From Xenorhabdus griffiniae (GTDB lineage: Bacteria; Pseudomonadota; Gammaproteobacteria; Enterobacterales; Enterobacteriaceae): a DNA stretch of 64,000 nucleotides. Every line of letters begins with the position of its first letter. Positions within the stretch are counted from its first letter, which is position 1. The stretch is taken from the NCBI RefSeq assembly GCF_037265215.1, contig NZ_CP147737.1, positions 1,426,001-1,490,000 of the forward strand. The letters are read 5' to 3'. Under the pieces are notes generated by a model. That model was not told the origin of the DNA. It worked only from the letters and a program-made list of their open reading frames with translations, and ran no database searches. Below are positions 36,407 to 46,326 of the stretch, one piece after another. Made by a program: the position numbers and the translations under genes.

Positions 36407-37645
36407 ATGGGCCTGAAAAATTTATTTGAAAAAGTAGAGCACCACTTTGAGGCCGGTGGCAAACTGGAGAAGTATTATCCTCTCTATGAGGCAGTAAGCA
36501 CCGTTTTCTATACGCCGGGCACCGTGACAAAAGGGAATGCCCATGTCCGTGATGCCATCGATCTCAAACGCATGATGATCCTGGTGTGGCTGTCAGTTTT
36601 CCCTGCGATGTTTTGGGGCATGTATAACGTCGGAAATCAGGCAATACCTGCTCTGACTCATTTATATAACGGAGATGCCTTACAGCAGGTTTTGGCTTCT
36701 GATTGGCATTACATGCTGGCTCAGTATCTTGGTGCGTCATTAACACCAGATGCAGGATGGGGCAGTAAAATGCTATTGGGAGCGGCTTACTTCCTGCCAA
36801 TTTATGCGGTTGTGTTCGTCGTAGGGGGTTTCTGGGAAGTTTTGTTTGCCATTATCCGCAAACATGAAATCAATGAAGGTTTCTTTGTTAGCTCCATTCT
36901 GTTCGCATTGATTGTTCCACCAACACTACCATTGTGGCAGGCGGCTTTGGGGATTACTTTCGGTGTGGTGATTGCGAAAGAGATCTTTGGTGGTACGGGG
37001 CGTAACTTCCTGAACCCAGCCTTGGCGGGACGTGCTTTCCTGTTCTTTGCTTATCCGGCACAGATTTCAGGTGATTTGGTTTGGACTGCGGCTGATGGTT
37101 TTTCTGGCGCAACGCCGTTATCCCAATGGGCTACTGCGGGTAGTCACGGCCTGATCAATACCATTACTGGACAGCCAATCACCTGGATGGATGCTTTCCT
37201 GGGCAACATTCCTGGTTCAATCGGTGAAGTATCCACTTTGATGATTTTTATTGGTGGTGCCATCATCCTGTTTGCTCGTATTGCTTCATGGCGCATTGTT
37301 GCTGGTGTGATGCTCGGTATGATCGCGACGTCTTATCTGTTTAATGCAATTGGTTCTGGCACTAACCCCATGTTCGCTATGCCGTGGTACTGGCATATGG
37401 TTCTGGGAGGCTTCGCTTTCGGTATGATCTTTATGGCGACTGATCCTGTCTCCGCAGCGTTTACGGATAAAGGAAAATGGGCCTATGGCATTCTGATCGG
37501 GGCTATGTGTATTTTGATCAGGGTGGTAAACCCAGCGTACCCAGAAGGAATGATGTTGGCGATTTTGTTCGCTAACCTGTTCGCGCCACTGTTCGATTAT
37601 CTGGTCGTACAGGCCAATATTAAGCGGAGAAAAGCCCGTGGCTAA
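36407..37645 (+). CDS. nqrB: Na+-NQR subunit B
   Basis: A 412-residue membrane subunit with about ten helices that carries a covalently bound FMN and is thought to form part of the sodium path. The flavinylation site is the Thr in [11 protein letters not shown] (near residue 233), modified by ApbE, encoded downstream. Starts 3 bases after the nqrA stop; overlaps nqrC by 8 bases. Confidence 0.96.
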   Translation: MGLKNLFEKVEHHFEAGGKLEKYYPLYEAVSTVFYTPGTVTKGNAHVRDAIDLKRMMILVWLSVFPAMFWGMYNVGNQAIPALTHLYNGDALQQVLASDWHYMLAQYLGASLTPDAGWGSKMLLGAAYFLPIYAVVFVVGGFWEVLFAIIRKHEINEGFFVSSILFALIVPPTLPLWQAALGITFGVVIAKEIFGGTGRNFLNPALAGRAFLFFAYPAQISGDLVWTAADGFSGATPLSQWATAGSHGLINTITGQPITWMDAFLGNIPGSIGEVSTLMIFIGGAIILFARIASWRIVAGVMLGMIATSYLFNAIGSGTNPMFAMPWYWHMVLGGFAFGMIFMATDPVSAAFTDKGKWAYGILIGAMCILIRVVNPAYPEGMMLAILFANLFAPLFDYLVVQANIKRRKARG

Positions 37646-38432
37646 TGATAAACCAAAAAATAATGATAGCATCGGCAGAACATTCCTCGTTGTTTTTGTG
37701 CTGTGCCTTGTCTGTTCGATTGTGGTTGCCGGTTCAGCTGTAGGGTTGAAAGCGCAGCAGCAGGAGCAAAAGCTGCTGGATAAGCAGCGTAATATTCTGG
37801 ATGTCGCGGGCTTGCTAAAACCGGACATGACAGCGGCGGAAATCAAAGCAATCTATAACAGCCGCATTCAGCCTGAATTGCTCGATTTGAAAACAGCAAC
37901 GTTGCAAGAAAGCGCGGGTAATTTTGACCTGAATAATGCTTTGCGCAGTGACGAAACCAGTGTTGCTTTGTTACCAGAGCAAGATCTGGCGAAGATCCGC
38001 CGCCGCGCCAATATGGCGGAAATCTATCTGGTTAAGGATGAGAGCGGTAAAACGACGGAGCTGGTTTTGCCAATATACGGCTCTGGCCTGTGGTCAATGA
38101 TGTATGCCTTTATTTCCATTGATATCGATGGTGTCACATCTCACGGCATCACTTACTACTCTCATGGTGAAACCCCTGGTTTGGGTGGTGAAGTTGATAA
38201 CCCACAGTGGCGCAAGCAGTGGGTAGGTAAAAAACTCTATAACCCGCAAGGTATGCCGGCACTTAAGATCGTCCGTGGTGGTGCCGGTGATAACCCTTAC
38301 GGTGTAGATGGGCTGTCCGGAGCAACCCTGACTTCTAACGGTGTTCAGCATATGTTTGATTTCTGGCTGGGTGATAACGGTTTTGGCCCGTTCCTGAAAA
38401 AAGTACGTGAGGGAGCCTTGAAAGATGGCTGA
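37638..38432 (+). CDS. nqrC: Na+-NQR subunit C
   Basis: A 264-residue subunit with one N-terminal helix ([17 protein letters not shown]) and a periplasmic domain that carries the second covalent FMN on Thr in [11 protein letters not shown]. The GTG start at 37638 overlaps the nqrB end and has GGAG upstream. Overlaps nqrD by 8 bases. Translational coupling runs through B-C-D. Confidence 0.96.
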   Translation: MANDKPKNNDSIGRTFLVVFVLCLVCSIVVAGSAVGLKAQQQEQKLLDKQRNILDVAGLLKPDMTAAEIKAIYNSRIQPELLDLKTATLQESAGNFDLNNALRSDETSVALLPEQDLAKIRRRANMAEIYLVKDESGKTTELVLPIYGSGLWSMMYAFISIDIDGVTSHGITYYSHGETPGLGGEVDNPQWRKQWVGKKLYNPQGMPALKIVRGGAGDNPYGVDGLSGATLTSNGVQHMFDFWLGDNGFGPFLKKVREGALKDG

Positions 38433-39054
38433 TAGTAAAGAAATAAAACGAGTCCTGCTTGGGCCGTTGTTTGATAATAACCCCATTGCATTGCAGGTTT
38501 TAGGGGTGTGTTCAGCGCTGGCTGTGACTACCAAATTGGAAACGGCGTTAGTCATGACCATTGCAGTTACCCTGGTAACCGCGTTTTCTAGCTTTTTTAT
38601 TTCATTAATTCGTAACTATATTCCTGGCAGTGTGCGAATTATCGTACAGATGGCGATCATTGCATCTTTGGTTATCGTCGTAGACCAGATCTTGCGGGCT
38701 TATGCCTACGAAATTTCCAAACAGCTATCGGTGTTTGTGGGCCTTATCATCACGAACTGTATTGTTATGGGACGTGCTGAAGCCTATGCTATGAAAGCAC
38801 CACCGGTTGAAAGTTTTATGGATGGTATCGGCAATGGTTTGGGCTATGGCGTCATTCTGTTGCTGGTTGGTTTCTTGCGTGAACTGTTTGGTTCAGGAAA
38901 ATTGTTCGGTGTTACGGTGCTGGAATCTGTCAAGAATGGTGGTTGGTATCAACCCAATGGCTTGTTCCTGCTGGCACCGAGCGCATTCTTCATTATTGGT
39001 ATGCTGATTTGGGGTTTACGGACTCTGAAGCCTGCGCAGGTTGAGAAGGAGTAA
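38425..39054 (+). CDS. nqrD: Na+-NQR subunit D
   Basis: A 209-residue membrane protein of six helices, related to RnfE. It contains a Cys in [17 protein letters not shown], one of the ligands of the intramembrane Fe-S centre shared with NqrE. Sits 8 bases before nqrE. Confidence 0.96.
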   Translation: MADSKEIKRVLLGPLFDNNPIALQVLGVCSALAVTTKLETALVMTIAVTLVTAFSSFFISLIRNYIPGSVRIIVQMAIIASLVIVVDQILRAYAYEISKQLSVFVGLIITNCIVMGRAEAYAMKAPPVESFMDGIGNGLGYGVILLLVGFLRELFGSGKLFGVTVLESVKNGGWYQPNGLFLLAPSAFFIIGMLIWGLRTLKPAQVEKE

Positions 39055-39062
39055 CAAACAAA

Positions 39063-39659
39063 ATGGAGCATTATATTAGTTTGTTTGTCCGCGCAGTCTT
39101 TATCGAGAACATGGCGTTATCTTTCTTTCTCGGTATGTGTACGTTTTTGGCGGTATCAAAGAACGTTAAGACGGCCTTTGGCCTCGGTGTGGCTGTAACC
39201 GTCGTATTGGGAATTTCCGTTCCTGCCAATAACCTCGTTTACAATCTGGTTCTCCGTGATGGAGCGCTGATGGATGGGGTGGATTTGAGCTTCCTGAACT
39301 TCATTACCTTTATTGGTGTCATTGCTGCACTGGTACAGATCTTGGAAATGATCTTAGACCGTTATGTGCCGACACTCTACAACGCGTTGGGAATTTTCCT
39401 GCCGTTGATTACGGTGAACTGTGCGATTTTCGGTGGCGTTTCATTTATGGCACAGCGTGACTATAACTTCAGTGAGTCCATCGTATATGGTTTTGGTTCA
39501 GGTATGGGCTGGATGCTGGCAATTGTTCTGATGGCTGCTATCCGTGAAAAAATGAAATATGCGGATGTTCCAGCAGGTCTGAAAGGATTGGGGATCACCT
39601 TTGTCACCACCGGCTTGATGGCATTGGGCTTCATGTCCTTTTCCGGTGTGCAGCTCTAA
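39063..39659 (+). CDS. nqrE: Na+-NQR subunit E
   Basis: A 198-residue membrane protein of six helices, related to RnfA. A conserved Cys in [13 protein letters not shown] pairs with that of NqrD to hold the membrane Fe-S cluster, and another Cys lies in the first helix (GMCTFLAV). Overall length matches Vibrio NqrE. Confidence 0.96.
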   Translation: MEHYISLFVRAVFIENMALSFFLGMCTFLAVSKNVKTAFGLGVAVTVVLGISVPANNLVYNLVLRDGALMDGVDLSFLNFITFIGVIAALVQILEMILDRYVPTLYNALGIFLPLITVNCAIFGGVSFMAQRDYNFSESIVYGFGSGMGWMLAIVLMAAIREKMKYADVPAGLKGLGITFVTTGLMALGFMSFSGVQL

Positions 39660-39674
39660 AGGCGAGAAGAATTC

Positions 39675-40901
39675 ATGGATATAATTATTCTAGGCGTAGT
39701 CATGTTTACCCTGATTGTGTTGGTACTAACGGCCATGATTTTGTTCGCAAAATCTAAGTTAGTGAACACAGGGGATATAAAAGTTGAAATCAATGGCGAT
39801 GAGGATAAAAGTTTCTCTGCTCCTGCCGGCGATAAATTATTGGGTATGCTTTCCAATCAGGGGATTTTCGTTTCTTCTGCGTGTGGTGGCGGTGGTTCTT
39901 GTGGCCAGTGCCGGGTGAAAATTAAGGAAGGCGGTGGTGATATCCTGCCAACGGAACTTTCCCACATCAACAAGCGCGAAGCAAAAGAGGGCTGCCGATT
40001 GGCATGTCAGGTTAATGTTAAACAGGACCTGAAAATCGAACTGCCAGAGGAAATTTTCGGTGTTAAGAAGTGGGAATGTGAAGTTATCTCCAACGATAAC
40101 AAGGCGACTTTCATTAAAGAATTGAAGCTGAAAATTCCAGATGGGGAAGTGGTGCCATTCCGTGCTGGTGGCTACATTCAGATTGAATGTCCGCCCCACG
40201 TTGCCCGTTATGCGGATTATGATGTTCCACAAGAATATCGTGAAGATTGGGATAAATTTAATCTGTTCCGTTATGTCTCTGAAGTCAAAGAGCCGACGGT
40301 TCGTGCATATTCAATGGCGAACTATCCAGAAGAGCATGGCATTATCATGCTGAACGTCCGTATTGCAACGCCTCCACCAAGAAATCCAGATGTTGCTCCG
40401 GGTATCATGTCTTCTTATATTTGGTCACTGAAACCAGGCGATAAGGTGACGATCTCTGGCCCGTTTGGTGAATTCTTTGCAAAAGATACTGATGCAGAAA
40501 TGATCTTCATCGGCGGGGGTGCAGGTATGGCACCAATGCGTTCTCACATCTTCGACCAACTTAACCGTTTAAACTCCAAACGTAAAATCTCCTTCTGGTA
40601 TGGTGCGCGTTCTAAGCGTGAAATGTTCTATACCGAAGATTTTGATAAGCTGGCAGCGGAGAATGAGAACTTCACATGGCACGTGGCATTGTCAGATGCT
40701 CTGCCGGAAGATAATTGGGATGGCTATACGGGTTTTATCCACAATGTTCTGTATGAGAACTACCTGAAAGATCATCCAGCGCCCGAAGACTGTGAATTCT
40801 ATATGTGTGGACCTCCAGTCATGAACGCTGCGGTCATTAAGATGTTGAAAGATCTTGGCGTAGAAGATGAAAACATCATGTTGGATGATTTCGGCGGCTG
40901 A
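39675..40901 (+). CDS. nqrF: Na+-NQR subunit F, NADH-oxidising
   Basis: A 408-residue subunit where electrons enter. An N-terminal helix is followed by a 2Fe-2S ferredoxin domain with ligands in [14 protein letters not shown] and RLACQVN. The FAD/NADH reductase domain has RAYSMAN for [14 protein letters not shown] for NADH and a C-terminal MCGPPVMN. Ends at 40901; a repeat remnant and a hairpin separate it from apbE. Confidence 0.97.
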   Translation: MDIIILGVVMFTLIVLVLTAMILFAKSKLVNTGDIKVEINGDEDKSFSAPAGDKLLGMLSNQGIFVSSACGGGGSCGQCRVKIKEGGGDILPTELSHINKREAKEGCRLACQVNVKQDLKIELPEEIFGVKKWECEVISNDNKATFIKELKLKIPDGEVVPFRAGGYIQIECPPHVARYADYDVPQEYREDWDKFNLFRYVSEVKEPTVRAYSMANYPEEHGIIMLNVRIATPPPRNPDVAPGIMSSYIWSLKPGDKVTISGPFGEFFAKDTDAEMIFIGGGAGMAPMRSHIFDQLNRLNSKRKISFWYGARSKREMFYTEDFDKLAAENENFTWHVALSDALPEDNWDGYTGFIHNVLYENYLKDHPAPEDCEFYMCGPPVMNAAVIKMLKDLGVEDENIMLDDFGG

Positions 40902-40904
40902 TGG

Positions 40905-40932
40905 TATACCCAATAAATTTTGGGTTGCAGCT
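40905..40932. repeat. Remnant of a TATACCCA-type repeat
   Basis: TATACCCAATAAA then TTGGGTTGCAGC follows the nqrF stop by 3 bases. The pattern is like the left end of the TATACCC-beginning palindromic repeats of this genus group, and differs from the 93-bp repeat at 24817 in its interior. Confidence 0.4.
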
Positions 40933-40949
40933 AACATGATTTAACGACA

Positions 40950-40972
40950 AGCGCCCACATTTTGTGGGCGCT
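40950..40972 (+). terminator. Strong hairpin between nqrF and apbE
   Basis: AGCGCCCACA pairs perfectly with TGTGGGCGCT (10 bp) around TTT. No T-run follows, so it is more likely a stabilising or attenuating hairpin than a full terminator. apbE starts 42 bases further on. Confidence 0.55.
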
Positions 40973-41013
40973 GTGATTTAGAAACAGCCAAAATAAGCCA
41001 GAAAGAGTAAGTT

Positions 41014-42042
41014 ATGCTGAGTAAAAAAATGATCAACTGGGGAGCATTGCTGTTTGCAATGATGATGCTGGCGGCATGTGGTGGCCCTAAACAGCAAAAC
41101 CTGAATGGGCAGACGATGGGGACTTATTACTCCGTCAAATATGTTGCTGATTCATCGACACCTGCCCCAGAAAACCTGCAAAAAGAGATCGATCGCCTGC
41201 TGGAAGAAGTGAACGATCAGATGTCTACTTATCGGCCAAATTCTGAATTGAGTCGTTTTAATCAAAGCCGTGAAGTGAATAAACCATTTCCGGTATCTGC
41301 CGCTACAGCAAAAGTTGTCAAGGAAGCTATTCGTATCAATAAACTGACAGAAGGTGCACTGGATGTGACTGTTGGTCCACTGGTAAATCTGTGGGGATTT
41401 GGGCCGGAAGGGCGCATTACCAAGGCACCGACGGATGAAGAATTAGCGATGCGCCGTACCTGGACGGGGATCGATAATTTGTCTGTTGAAGGCAATAATT
41501 TGGTTAAATCCATCCCTGAGCTTTATGTTGATCTCTCTTCCATCGCCAAAGGTTATGGCGTTGATGTTGTTGCTGAGTATCTGGAATCCCAAAATATCAA
41601 AAATTACATGGTTGATATTGGTGGTGAAGTTCGCACATCGGGCAACAATGGCAAAGGAAATCCATGGCGGATAGCGATTGAAAAACCATCGGATAGTGGC
41701 ATGGCACAGAGCGCTCAGGAGATTATTGAGCCGGGCAATATGTCTGTGGCAACATCGGGTGATTACCGCAACTATTTTGAACAGAATGGCGTGCGTTATT
41801 CTCACACCATTAATCCGAAAACCGGCAAGCCAATAACGCATAATTTGGTTTCAATTACCGTGATAGCACCAACTTGTATGAGCGCTGATGGTTTTTCTAC
41901 TGGCCTGGATGTATTGGGACCAGAGAAAGGCATGGAAGTGGCTGAGAAGCTGAATATTCCGGTCTTTATGATCGTCAAAACCAAAGACGGTTTTGAAGAG
42001 CGTTATAATACCGCCTTTAAGGCATACTTACAGAAGAAATAA
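41014..42042 (+). CDS. apbE: FAD:protein FMN transferase ApbE
   Basis: A 342-residue periplasmic lipoprotein (lipobox Cys in MLAACGG) that attaches FMN to threonine in NqrB and NqrC. Seen: GQTMGTYYSVKY, ALDVTVGPLVNLWGFGP, DLSSIAKGYGVD, DIGGEVRTSG and the C-terminal ISVTIAP-type region with TCMSADGFSTGLDVLGP. Placed after the nqr genes, where its substrates are encoded. Confidence 0.95.
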   Translation: MLSKKMINWGALLFAMMMLAACGGPKQQNLNGQTMGTYYSVKYVADSSTPAPENLQKEIDRLLEEVNDQMSTYRPNSELSRFNQSREVNKPFPVSAATAKVVKEAIRINKLTEGALDVTVGPLVNLWGFGPEGRITKAPTDEELAMRRTWTGIDNLSVEGNNLVKSIPELYVDLSSIAKGYGVDVVAEYLESQNIKNYMVDIGGEVRTSGNNGKGNPWRIAIEKPSDSGMAQSAQEIIEPGNMSVATSGDYRNYFEQNGVRYSHTINPKTGKPITHNLVSITVIAPTCMSADGFSTGLDVLGPEKGMEVAEKLNIPVFMIVKTKDGFEERYNTAFKAYLQKK

Positions 42043-42059
42043 GAAAGGGGGAAAAGGCG

Positions 42060-42284
42060 ATGGAAATCTTTATTGCTACTTTTATCTTTTTCTTGCTGGC
42101 TTTTGCTGGCATGGCGCTGGGTTATATTTTTAAGCGCAAAAGCATTCAGGGAAGCTGTGGTGGTTTGGGAAGCATCGGCGTAGAAAAAGTGTGTGATTGT
42201 CCTGAACCTTGCGATGCCCGTAAAAAACGCATGGCGAGGGAAACCGCCCGTCAGGCACAGTTAGAGAAGAATCGTATTCTTTGA
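42060..42284 (+). CDS. nqrM: NqrM, Na+-NQR maturation protein (DUF539)
   Basis: A 74-residue membrane-anchored protein: one hydrophobic helix (residues 4-24) then a Cys-rich tail (GSCGGLG, VCDCPEPCD). It is needed for insertion of the iron centre between NqrD and NqrE. Ends the nqr/apbE unit, followed by a terminator. Confidence 0.95.
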   Translation: MEIFIATFIFFLLAFAGMALGYIFKRKSIQGSCGGLGSIGVEKVCDCPEPCDARKKRMARETARQAQLEKNRIL

Positions 42285-42325
42285 CACTGTTTTTCCGTCA
42301 AGTAAATTTGTAGTTAAAACAAGTG

Positions 42326-42360
42326 CCCTGCTGCCAGATAAACAGCGGGGTTGTTTGTTT
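42326..42360 (+). terminator. Terminator of the nqr-apbE-nqrM unit
   Basis: CCCTGCTG (42326-42333) pairs with CAGCGGGG (42343-42350), one G-U pair, followed by a T-rich stretch. Confidence 0.8.
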
Positions 42361-42374
42361 AGAGATATGACTGC

Positions 42375-42890
42375 TCAATGTGTATTAAAAAAATGACATT
42401 TCCTGTGGGCTTGGTGTAAATAGTTTTTCACCGAGCTTATTGAGATACCCAAATTTTCCGCAACTTCTTGATAACGTAAGCCCTGGAGTTGGATAAGCAG
42501 AAATGTTTGTCGGACTTTTGCCGGAAGTTCATCCAATGTTTCATCTATTTTTTCTAGCTGTTCTAACAGCATAAGTTGATTCTCAGAAGAGTTTGCTGAG
42601 ATTTCAGGTTGTTCACTGACATATTCCAGATAATGGTCTTCCAGTTTTTTCCTGCGCCAGTAATTGGAGAGGGTTCTGCGCGCTATCGTCATTAAAAAGG
42701 CTCTTGGCTGGTGGATATTTTCAAGATCCGAAGATTGCATCAATTTGATGAAAACCTCATGGACGAGATCTTCAGCCTGATAGGGACAAGCACTGTTTTG
42801 TCTGATCCAGTTGCGTAACCAGTGATGATAATCGGTATAGAGTTTCTGGGTGATTTGATTGTGCTTAAATGTGCTTTTTTGCACCGCCAT
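42375..42890 (-). CDS. ECF sigma factor, FecI type
   Basis: A 171-residue ECF sigma factor. Region 2 has DLVHEVFIKLMQSS with the -10 contact helix, followed by RRTLSNYWRRKKLEDHYL. Region 4 has LDELPAKVRQTFLL then YQEVAENLGISISSVKNYLHQA, the -35 helix-turn-helix. ATG 42890 is preferred; the longer ORF to 42956 has no ribosome site. It lies 111 bases downstream of the TonB receptor gene on the same strand. No FecR-type anti-sigma factor gene is adjacent; the usual fecI-fecR-fecA order is absent. Confidence 0.88.
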   Translation of the reverse strand: MAVQKSTFKHNQITQKLYTDYHHWLRNWIRQNSACPYQAEDLVHEVFIKLMQSSDLENIHQPRAFLMTIARRTLSNYWRRKKLEDHYLEYVSEQPEISANSSENQLMLLEQLEKIDETLDELPAKVRQTFLLIQLQGLRYQEVAENLGISISSVKNYLHQAHRKCHFFNTH

Positions 42891-43001
42891 AATGATATTG
42901 CCTGATGGGATATAACTGATAATAGTTATTATTTGTATTTGCTGGGCGGAAGTCAATGTAGTCTAACCCTCTTTAGGTTAAGAGGGTTAGGAACGTGTCA
43001 G

Positions 43002-45308
43002 TTAGAATTGCTGTGAGATACTGAATTTGTAATTCCGGCCGATACCTGAAATCGTCTCTCCTGGCGCTCCCAGGTACGGATAGTAATCACGGTTGAACAG
43101 ATTATCGACAGTGACCCGTGCTTCAAATCCTTTTATAAAAGAAGGACGCCAGCTTGCAAACAGGCCGTGCAGGGCGTAGCCCTTACTTTTAGGTAGTGAC
43201 CAAGAATCTGCATTTGGATCTCCATCTATAGGGGAGCGATCTTGTTTGCGGATAAAATCACCTTTCCATCCCATTGCCATCTGCCATTGCGGAATTTTAA
43301 ACCCTAACATGGCATGGGCAGAAGTTGGCGGTATTTCCGCAATCCAGGTTTTATGCCCTAACCACGGATCACGTGGAGAAGCGTCACGTTGCCCACGCAT
43401 AGTAGAGAACGATAATTTTCCAAACAGTGTGGAGCTGTCGTAGAACGTTTCTATTTCTAAGCCTTCAATCGTATATCCCGGCAAGTTGCGGTAATTTCCC
43501 AATGATGTTCTACATGAATTACTTGATCCACTATCAAGTTGGGCTTTACAGTAAATACCGCGTCTTCTAAAGATCTCATCTTTACCACGGTTACGGAATA
43601 AGGTGGTACGGATTTGCAGGCTATCATCTTCAAGTATCAAGTTATCGAAATCGAGAATTGCACCAAGACGTATTCCTGCCATTCTTTCGACGGCAAGATC
43701 GCGGCTGGAACCTCTAAGGCTACTAATGTTCCCTTGTACCTCATATTGTTCATCAACTATTGGTGCACGCCATGTACGGCTGATATCTGCAAACAATGAA
43801 AGGTTTTTATTTGTTTGCCACAGAATGCCTAAATGGGGTGACCAGCCGGTATAGGTTACACTGCTATAGTCATGATTAGATTCTGGCGATGTATCGTTAT
43901 ACAGTGGCGCGTTATTTTTTTTACCCCTATTTTTGACATGATCATAACGAACACTCGGTGTGACGGTGACGCTGCCTATCTTCAGGGAATCTTGCAGATA
44001 GAAGCTGTAAGCGAATTGATCGCCAGCAGGCATATAGCCTGGTTGATAATAACCATAGTTATAGTTTTTGTTTTTTATTTTGTCCTTATTGAACATCAGC
44101 ACATTGCGTTCATTTTTATGCCAACGGGTTCCCACCAGTAATTCGTGTTTAATCATACCGGTTGAGAATACGCTTTTGTTGTTGATATCAATCAGATTAT
44201 CGGTGTAATCAACCCAGCTTTTATTACCCATTGAGCTACTAAAATAAGGGGAAGCATTTTCTGGGCGAGTATCGTCTTGCTTGGTTTTGGAATAGGCATA
44301 GAGCATCGTCAGGTTTAACCACGGGTTATTTTCTGGTGCGATATTCCATTTGGCAGTGTAGTTCTGATCAAGTTGATCACGAAAGACCAATTTTCTCTTC
44401 CAGGCGCCATCCCAACCGTATTTTTCTACATCTTTGGGTGATGGAGCGGTCATCTTATCACGGTTAGCCGCCCAGGGTTGCCAGCCATCCGATTCAGATC
44501 GCATGGCAGATAGGCTAATCGTATGAGCGTCACTGGGATAAAAGTTGGTTTTCAATAAATAAGATATTTGGTTATTTTGTGAATACTCAAAATGTGTGCC
44601 ATCAGGGCGTTTAATATTGTGCCCATCTCGCTTGCTCACATAGAGCAACCCATCGGCAAAGCCATCGGGATCCCTGCCGTATAGTGCGCCACTATTGATC
44701 CACTGTCTGTCATTTGTGTGGTAGCTTTGTTTGACAAAACCCCCCCAATCTTCATCGGGGCGCAGTAAATCGTTCGCTTCTTTTGTCACCAGTTTGACCG
44801 AACCACCAAATCCACCATTGCCGTTAAGTAAATTGTGTGGCCCTTTATCAACCTCGACTCGTTTGATTAATTCAGGCTCAATAAAGACGGAACCCTGCAT
44901 ATATTTTTCAAATCCTTTTGGCGCATCGTCCAACGTGATTTTGATATCTTCCTGGTCGCCCATTCCCCAGATATTCAGTGTTTGCCCACCAGGGCGTGGA
45001 GAGCCTGACATTGAAACACCAGGAAGCTGGTCGAGTAACTGGGCAATATTATCGGCTTGGGTACGGTCAATATCCGCTTTTTTGAGCACAGAACTTCCCG
45101 CACTGGTGCTGTTGCGCAAACTTTCAACAACGGAAAGTGTGGGTAATTTTATCACCTCATTTTTCTTTTCTGACTTTTGTTCTTTGGGATCTTCAGTTGC
45201 GTAAACAGCGCTGGAGAATGCCGCTCCCAATACTAATGTACCGGTTAAAATTTTCTGAACTGTGGTAGCGATTGGGCGTTTTTCTAATTTTTGACTATTA
45301 TTTGCCAT
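43002..45308 (-). CDS. TonB-dependent outer-membrane receptor, heme/hemoprotein class
   Basis: A 768-residue 22-strand barrel receptor. A signal peptide of about 37 residues (ending YATE), then a TonB-box-like segment and a plug with NIAQLLDQLPGVSMSG and NGNGGFGGSVKLVTKEA. The barrel has TWRAPIVDEQY, matching the FRAP box of heme receptors, and SSRDLAVERMAGIRLG in the NPNL-type position. Ends in Phe (SISQQF). No STN signalling domain precedes the plug. The heme/hemoglobin class is favoured by the FRAP-type box; a siderophore ligand is not excluded. Fur-like boxes lie upstream, and the ECF sigma gene follows. Confidence 0.85.
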   Translation of the reverse strand: MANNSQKLEKRPIATTVQKILTGTLVLGAAFSSAVYATEDPKEQKSEKKNEVIKLPTLSVVESLRNSTSAGSSVLKKADIDRTQADNIAQLLDQLPGVSMSGSPRPGGQTLNIWGMGDQEDIKITLDDAPKGFEKYMQGSVFIEPELIKRVEVDKGPHNLLNGNGGFGGSVKLVTKEANDLLRPDEDWGGFVKQSYHTNDRQWINSGALYGRDPDGFADGLLYVSKRDGHNIKRPDGTHFEYSQNNQISYLLKTNFYPSDAHTISLSAMRSESDGWQPWAANRDKMTAPSPKDVEKYGWDGAWKRKLVFRDQLDQNYTAKWNIAPENNPWLNLTMLYAYSKTKQDDTRPENASPYFSSSMGNKSWVDYTDNLIDINNKSVFSTGMIKHELLVGTRWHKNERNVLMFNKDKIKNKNYNYGYYQPGYMPAGDQFAYSFYLQDSLKIGSVTVTPSVRYDHVKNRGKKNNAPLYNDTSPESNHDYSSVTYTGWSPHLGILWQTNKNLSLFADISRTWRAPIVDEQYEVQGNISSLRGSSRDLAVERMAGIRLGAILDFDNLILEDDSLQIRTTLFRNRGKDEIFRRRGIYCKAQLDSGSSNSCRTSLGNYRNLPGYTIEGLEIETFYDSSTLFGKLSFSTMRGQRDASPRDPWLGHKTWIAEIPPTSAHAMLGFKIPQWQMAMGWKGDFIRKQDRSPIDGDPNADSWSLPKSKGYALHGLFASWRPSFIKGFEARVTVDNLFNRDYYPYLGAPGETISGIGRNYKFSISQQF

Positions 45309-45382
45309 AAATTTCCTGAAATGTGATCAAGTGAAATATTTTCAAAGTAATAAGTCACCTGAGAAATTAAAAAAGGTAAATA

Positions 45383-45448
45383 AAAATGAGAATTATTTTT
45401 GTTTGTGTGTGATCTTGGGAAGCATACCATACGATAATGAGATTTATC
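45383..45448 (-). promoter_or_regulatory. Two Fur-like boxes upstream of the TonB receptor
   Basis: AAATGAGAATTATTTTT (45384-45400) and GATAATGAGATTTATC (45433-45448) both resemble the Fur consensus (GATAATGAT-ATCATTATC) on the plus strand. They are 75-140 bases before the receptor start. The second also lies about 70 bases before the divergent lipoprotein start and could affect it. Confidence 0.55.
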
Positions 45449-45516
45449 CCATGGATTGGGTGATTTTTGGCATTGAAATTTAAGTTCAATTTCCTTACGT
45501 ACAAAGGGGTTCGTCA

Positions 45517-45999
45517 ATGAAAAAAAAGATCCTTGGTTCTCTGATCTTGGCTGCTATCGTAGCCTTGATCGCTGGCTGTGATGACGCATCTAAAAAAGCG
45601 GAAGATCCGGTTCAGAAAACTGAAGAAAGCGCAGCACAAAAGACAACTGATGCTGAAAAAACGGCCACGGGCATAATGGATAATGCGAAAAAAAGTGCAC
45701 AGGAGATAAAGGAAAATGCTTCGCGCGAAGGCCATAGTTTGATTGATAAGTCAAAGGAAGCTGCGACGGATATACAGAGTCAAGCGACTAAAACAGCGAA
45801 TGATGTGATGGAGGTGATGAAAGCGAAAACGGATGATATCCGGCATCAGGCTAATGATAAACTCGATCAGCTTTCAGATACGATGAAATCGAAGACGGAA
45901 GAAATAAAGTCTGAGGCTGATAAAAAGGCAGATGACTTAATCAATCGTCTTAAAGGTCATGATGTTAAAGATGACAGTGATAAAAAAGAGGAAAAGTAA
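45517..45999 (+). CDS. Coiled-coil lipoprotein, predicted inner-membrane retained
   Basis: A 160-residue lipoprotein. The signal ends in LIAGCDD, with lipidated Cys21 and Asp at +2 and +3, a combination that keeps lipoproteins in the inner membrane by the Lol avoidance rule. The rest is Lys/Glu/Asp/Ala-rich with repeated KxxA/DDxxxQA-type heptads from residue 30 to 150, apolipoprotein- or LEA-like, likely an extended coiled coil in the periplasm. It has no known family that I recognise. GG precedes the ATG by about 8 bases. It is divergent from the TonB receptor and shares that intergenic region. Confidence 0.75.
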   Translation: MKKKILGSLILAAIVALIAGCDDASKKAEDPVQKTEESAAQKTTDAEKTATGIMDNAKKSAQEIKENASREGHSLIDKSKEAATDIQSQATKTANDVMEVMKAKTDDIRHQANDKLDQLSDTMKSKTEEIKSEADKKADDLINRLKGHDVKDDSDKKEEK

Positions 46000-46048
46000 T
46001 TTATCTTCTTACTTCAATCTATTGTTAGTATAAAGTGGATTGCATCAT

Positions 46049-46080
46049 AAGGGTGATCTAACAACGGTCGCCCTTATTAT
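46049..46080 (+). terminator. Terminator after the coiled-coil lipoprotein
   Basis: AAGGGTGA (46049-46056) pairs with TCGCCCTT (46068-46075), one G-U pair, followed by ATTATTTTC. Confidence 0.7.
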
Positions 46081-46122
46081 TTTCAATTTAAACCAAGTCT
46101 TGGTTTATTATTCTGGCTTGAC

Positions 46123-46270
46123 TTACTTCAAGATGCGGGTGATTTCTCCTCGCGAAGCGGAGAGAAATCAGGTTTCATGGTGTGTTGTAAATTGAAGTTT
46201 AATGCGTATATACCCATCTCACTTCAATATGCATATTTTTCTCCCCGCGAAGCGGGGAGAAACAATGAGT
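46123..46270. repeat. Two copies of the MITE-like repeat, overlapping
   Basis: The first copy (about 46123-46212) has a TCTCCTCGCGAAGCGGAGAGA hairpin variant and ends in GCGTATA. The second copy (46209 onward) begins TATACCCATCTCACTTCAA and has TCTCCCCGC-GAA-GCGGGGAGA at 46240-46260. They share the TATATA junction (46207-46212). The left end of the first and the right end of the second appear truncated. They match the repeat at 24817-24909. The nearby frame starting at 46177 is repeat-derived and not coding. Confidence 0.75.
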
Positions 46271-46326
46271 TATGTTGTCTTATAATGAGCAACGTGAAAG
46301 GTAACGTGTATAAACAGGATATAATA

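Noticed and set aside
46177..46326. Extended N-terminus of the GNAT gene
   Set aside because: This stretch lies inside the palindromic repeat and encodes repeat-derived residues; a start at 46327 has a ribosome site and the family N-terminus.
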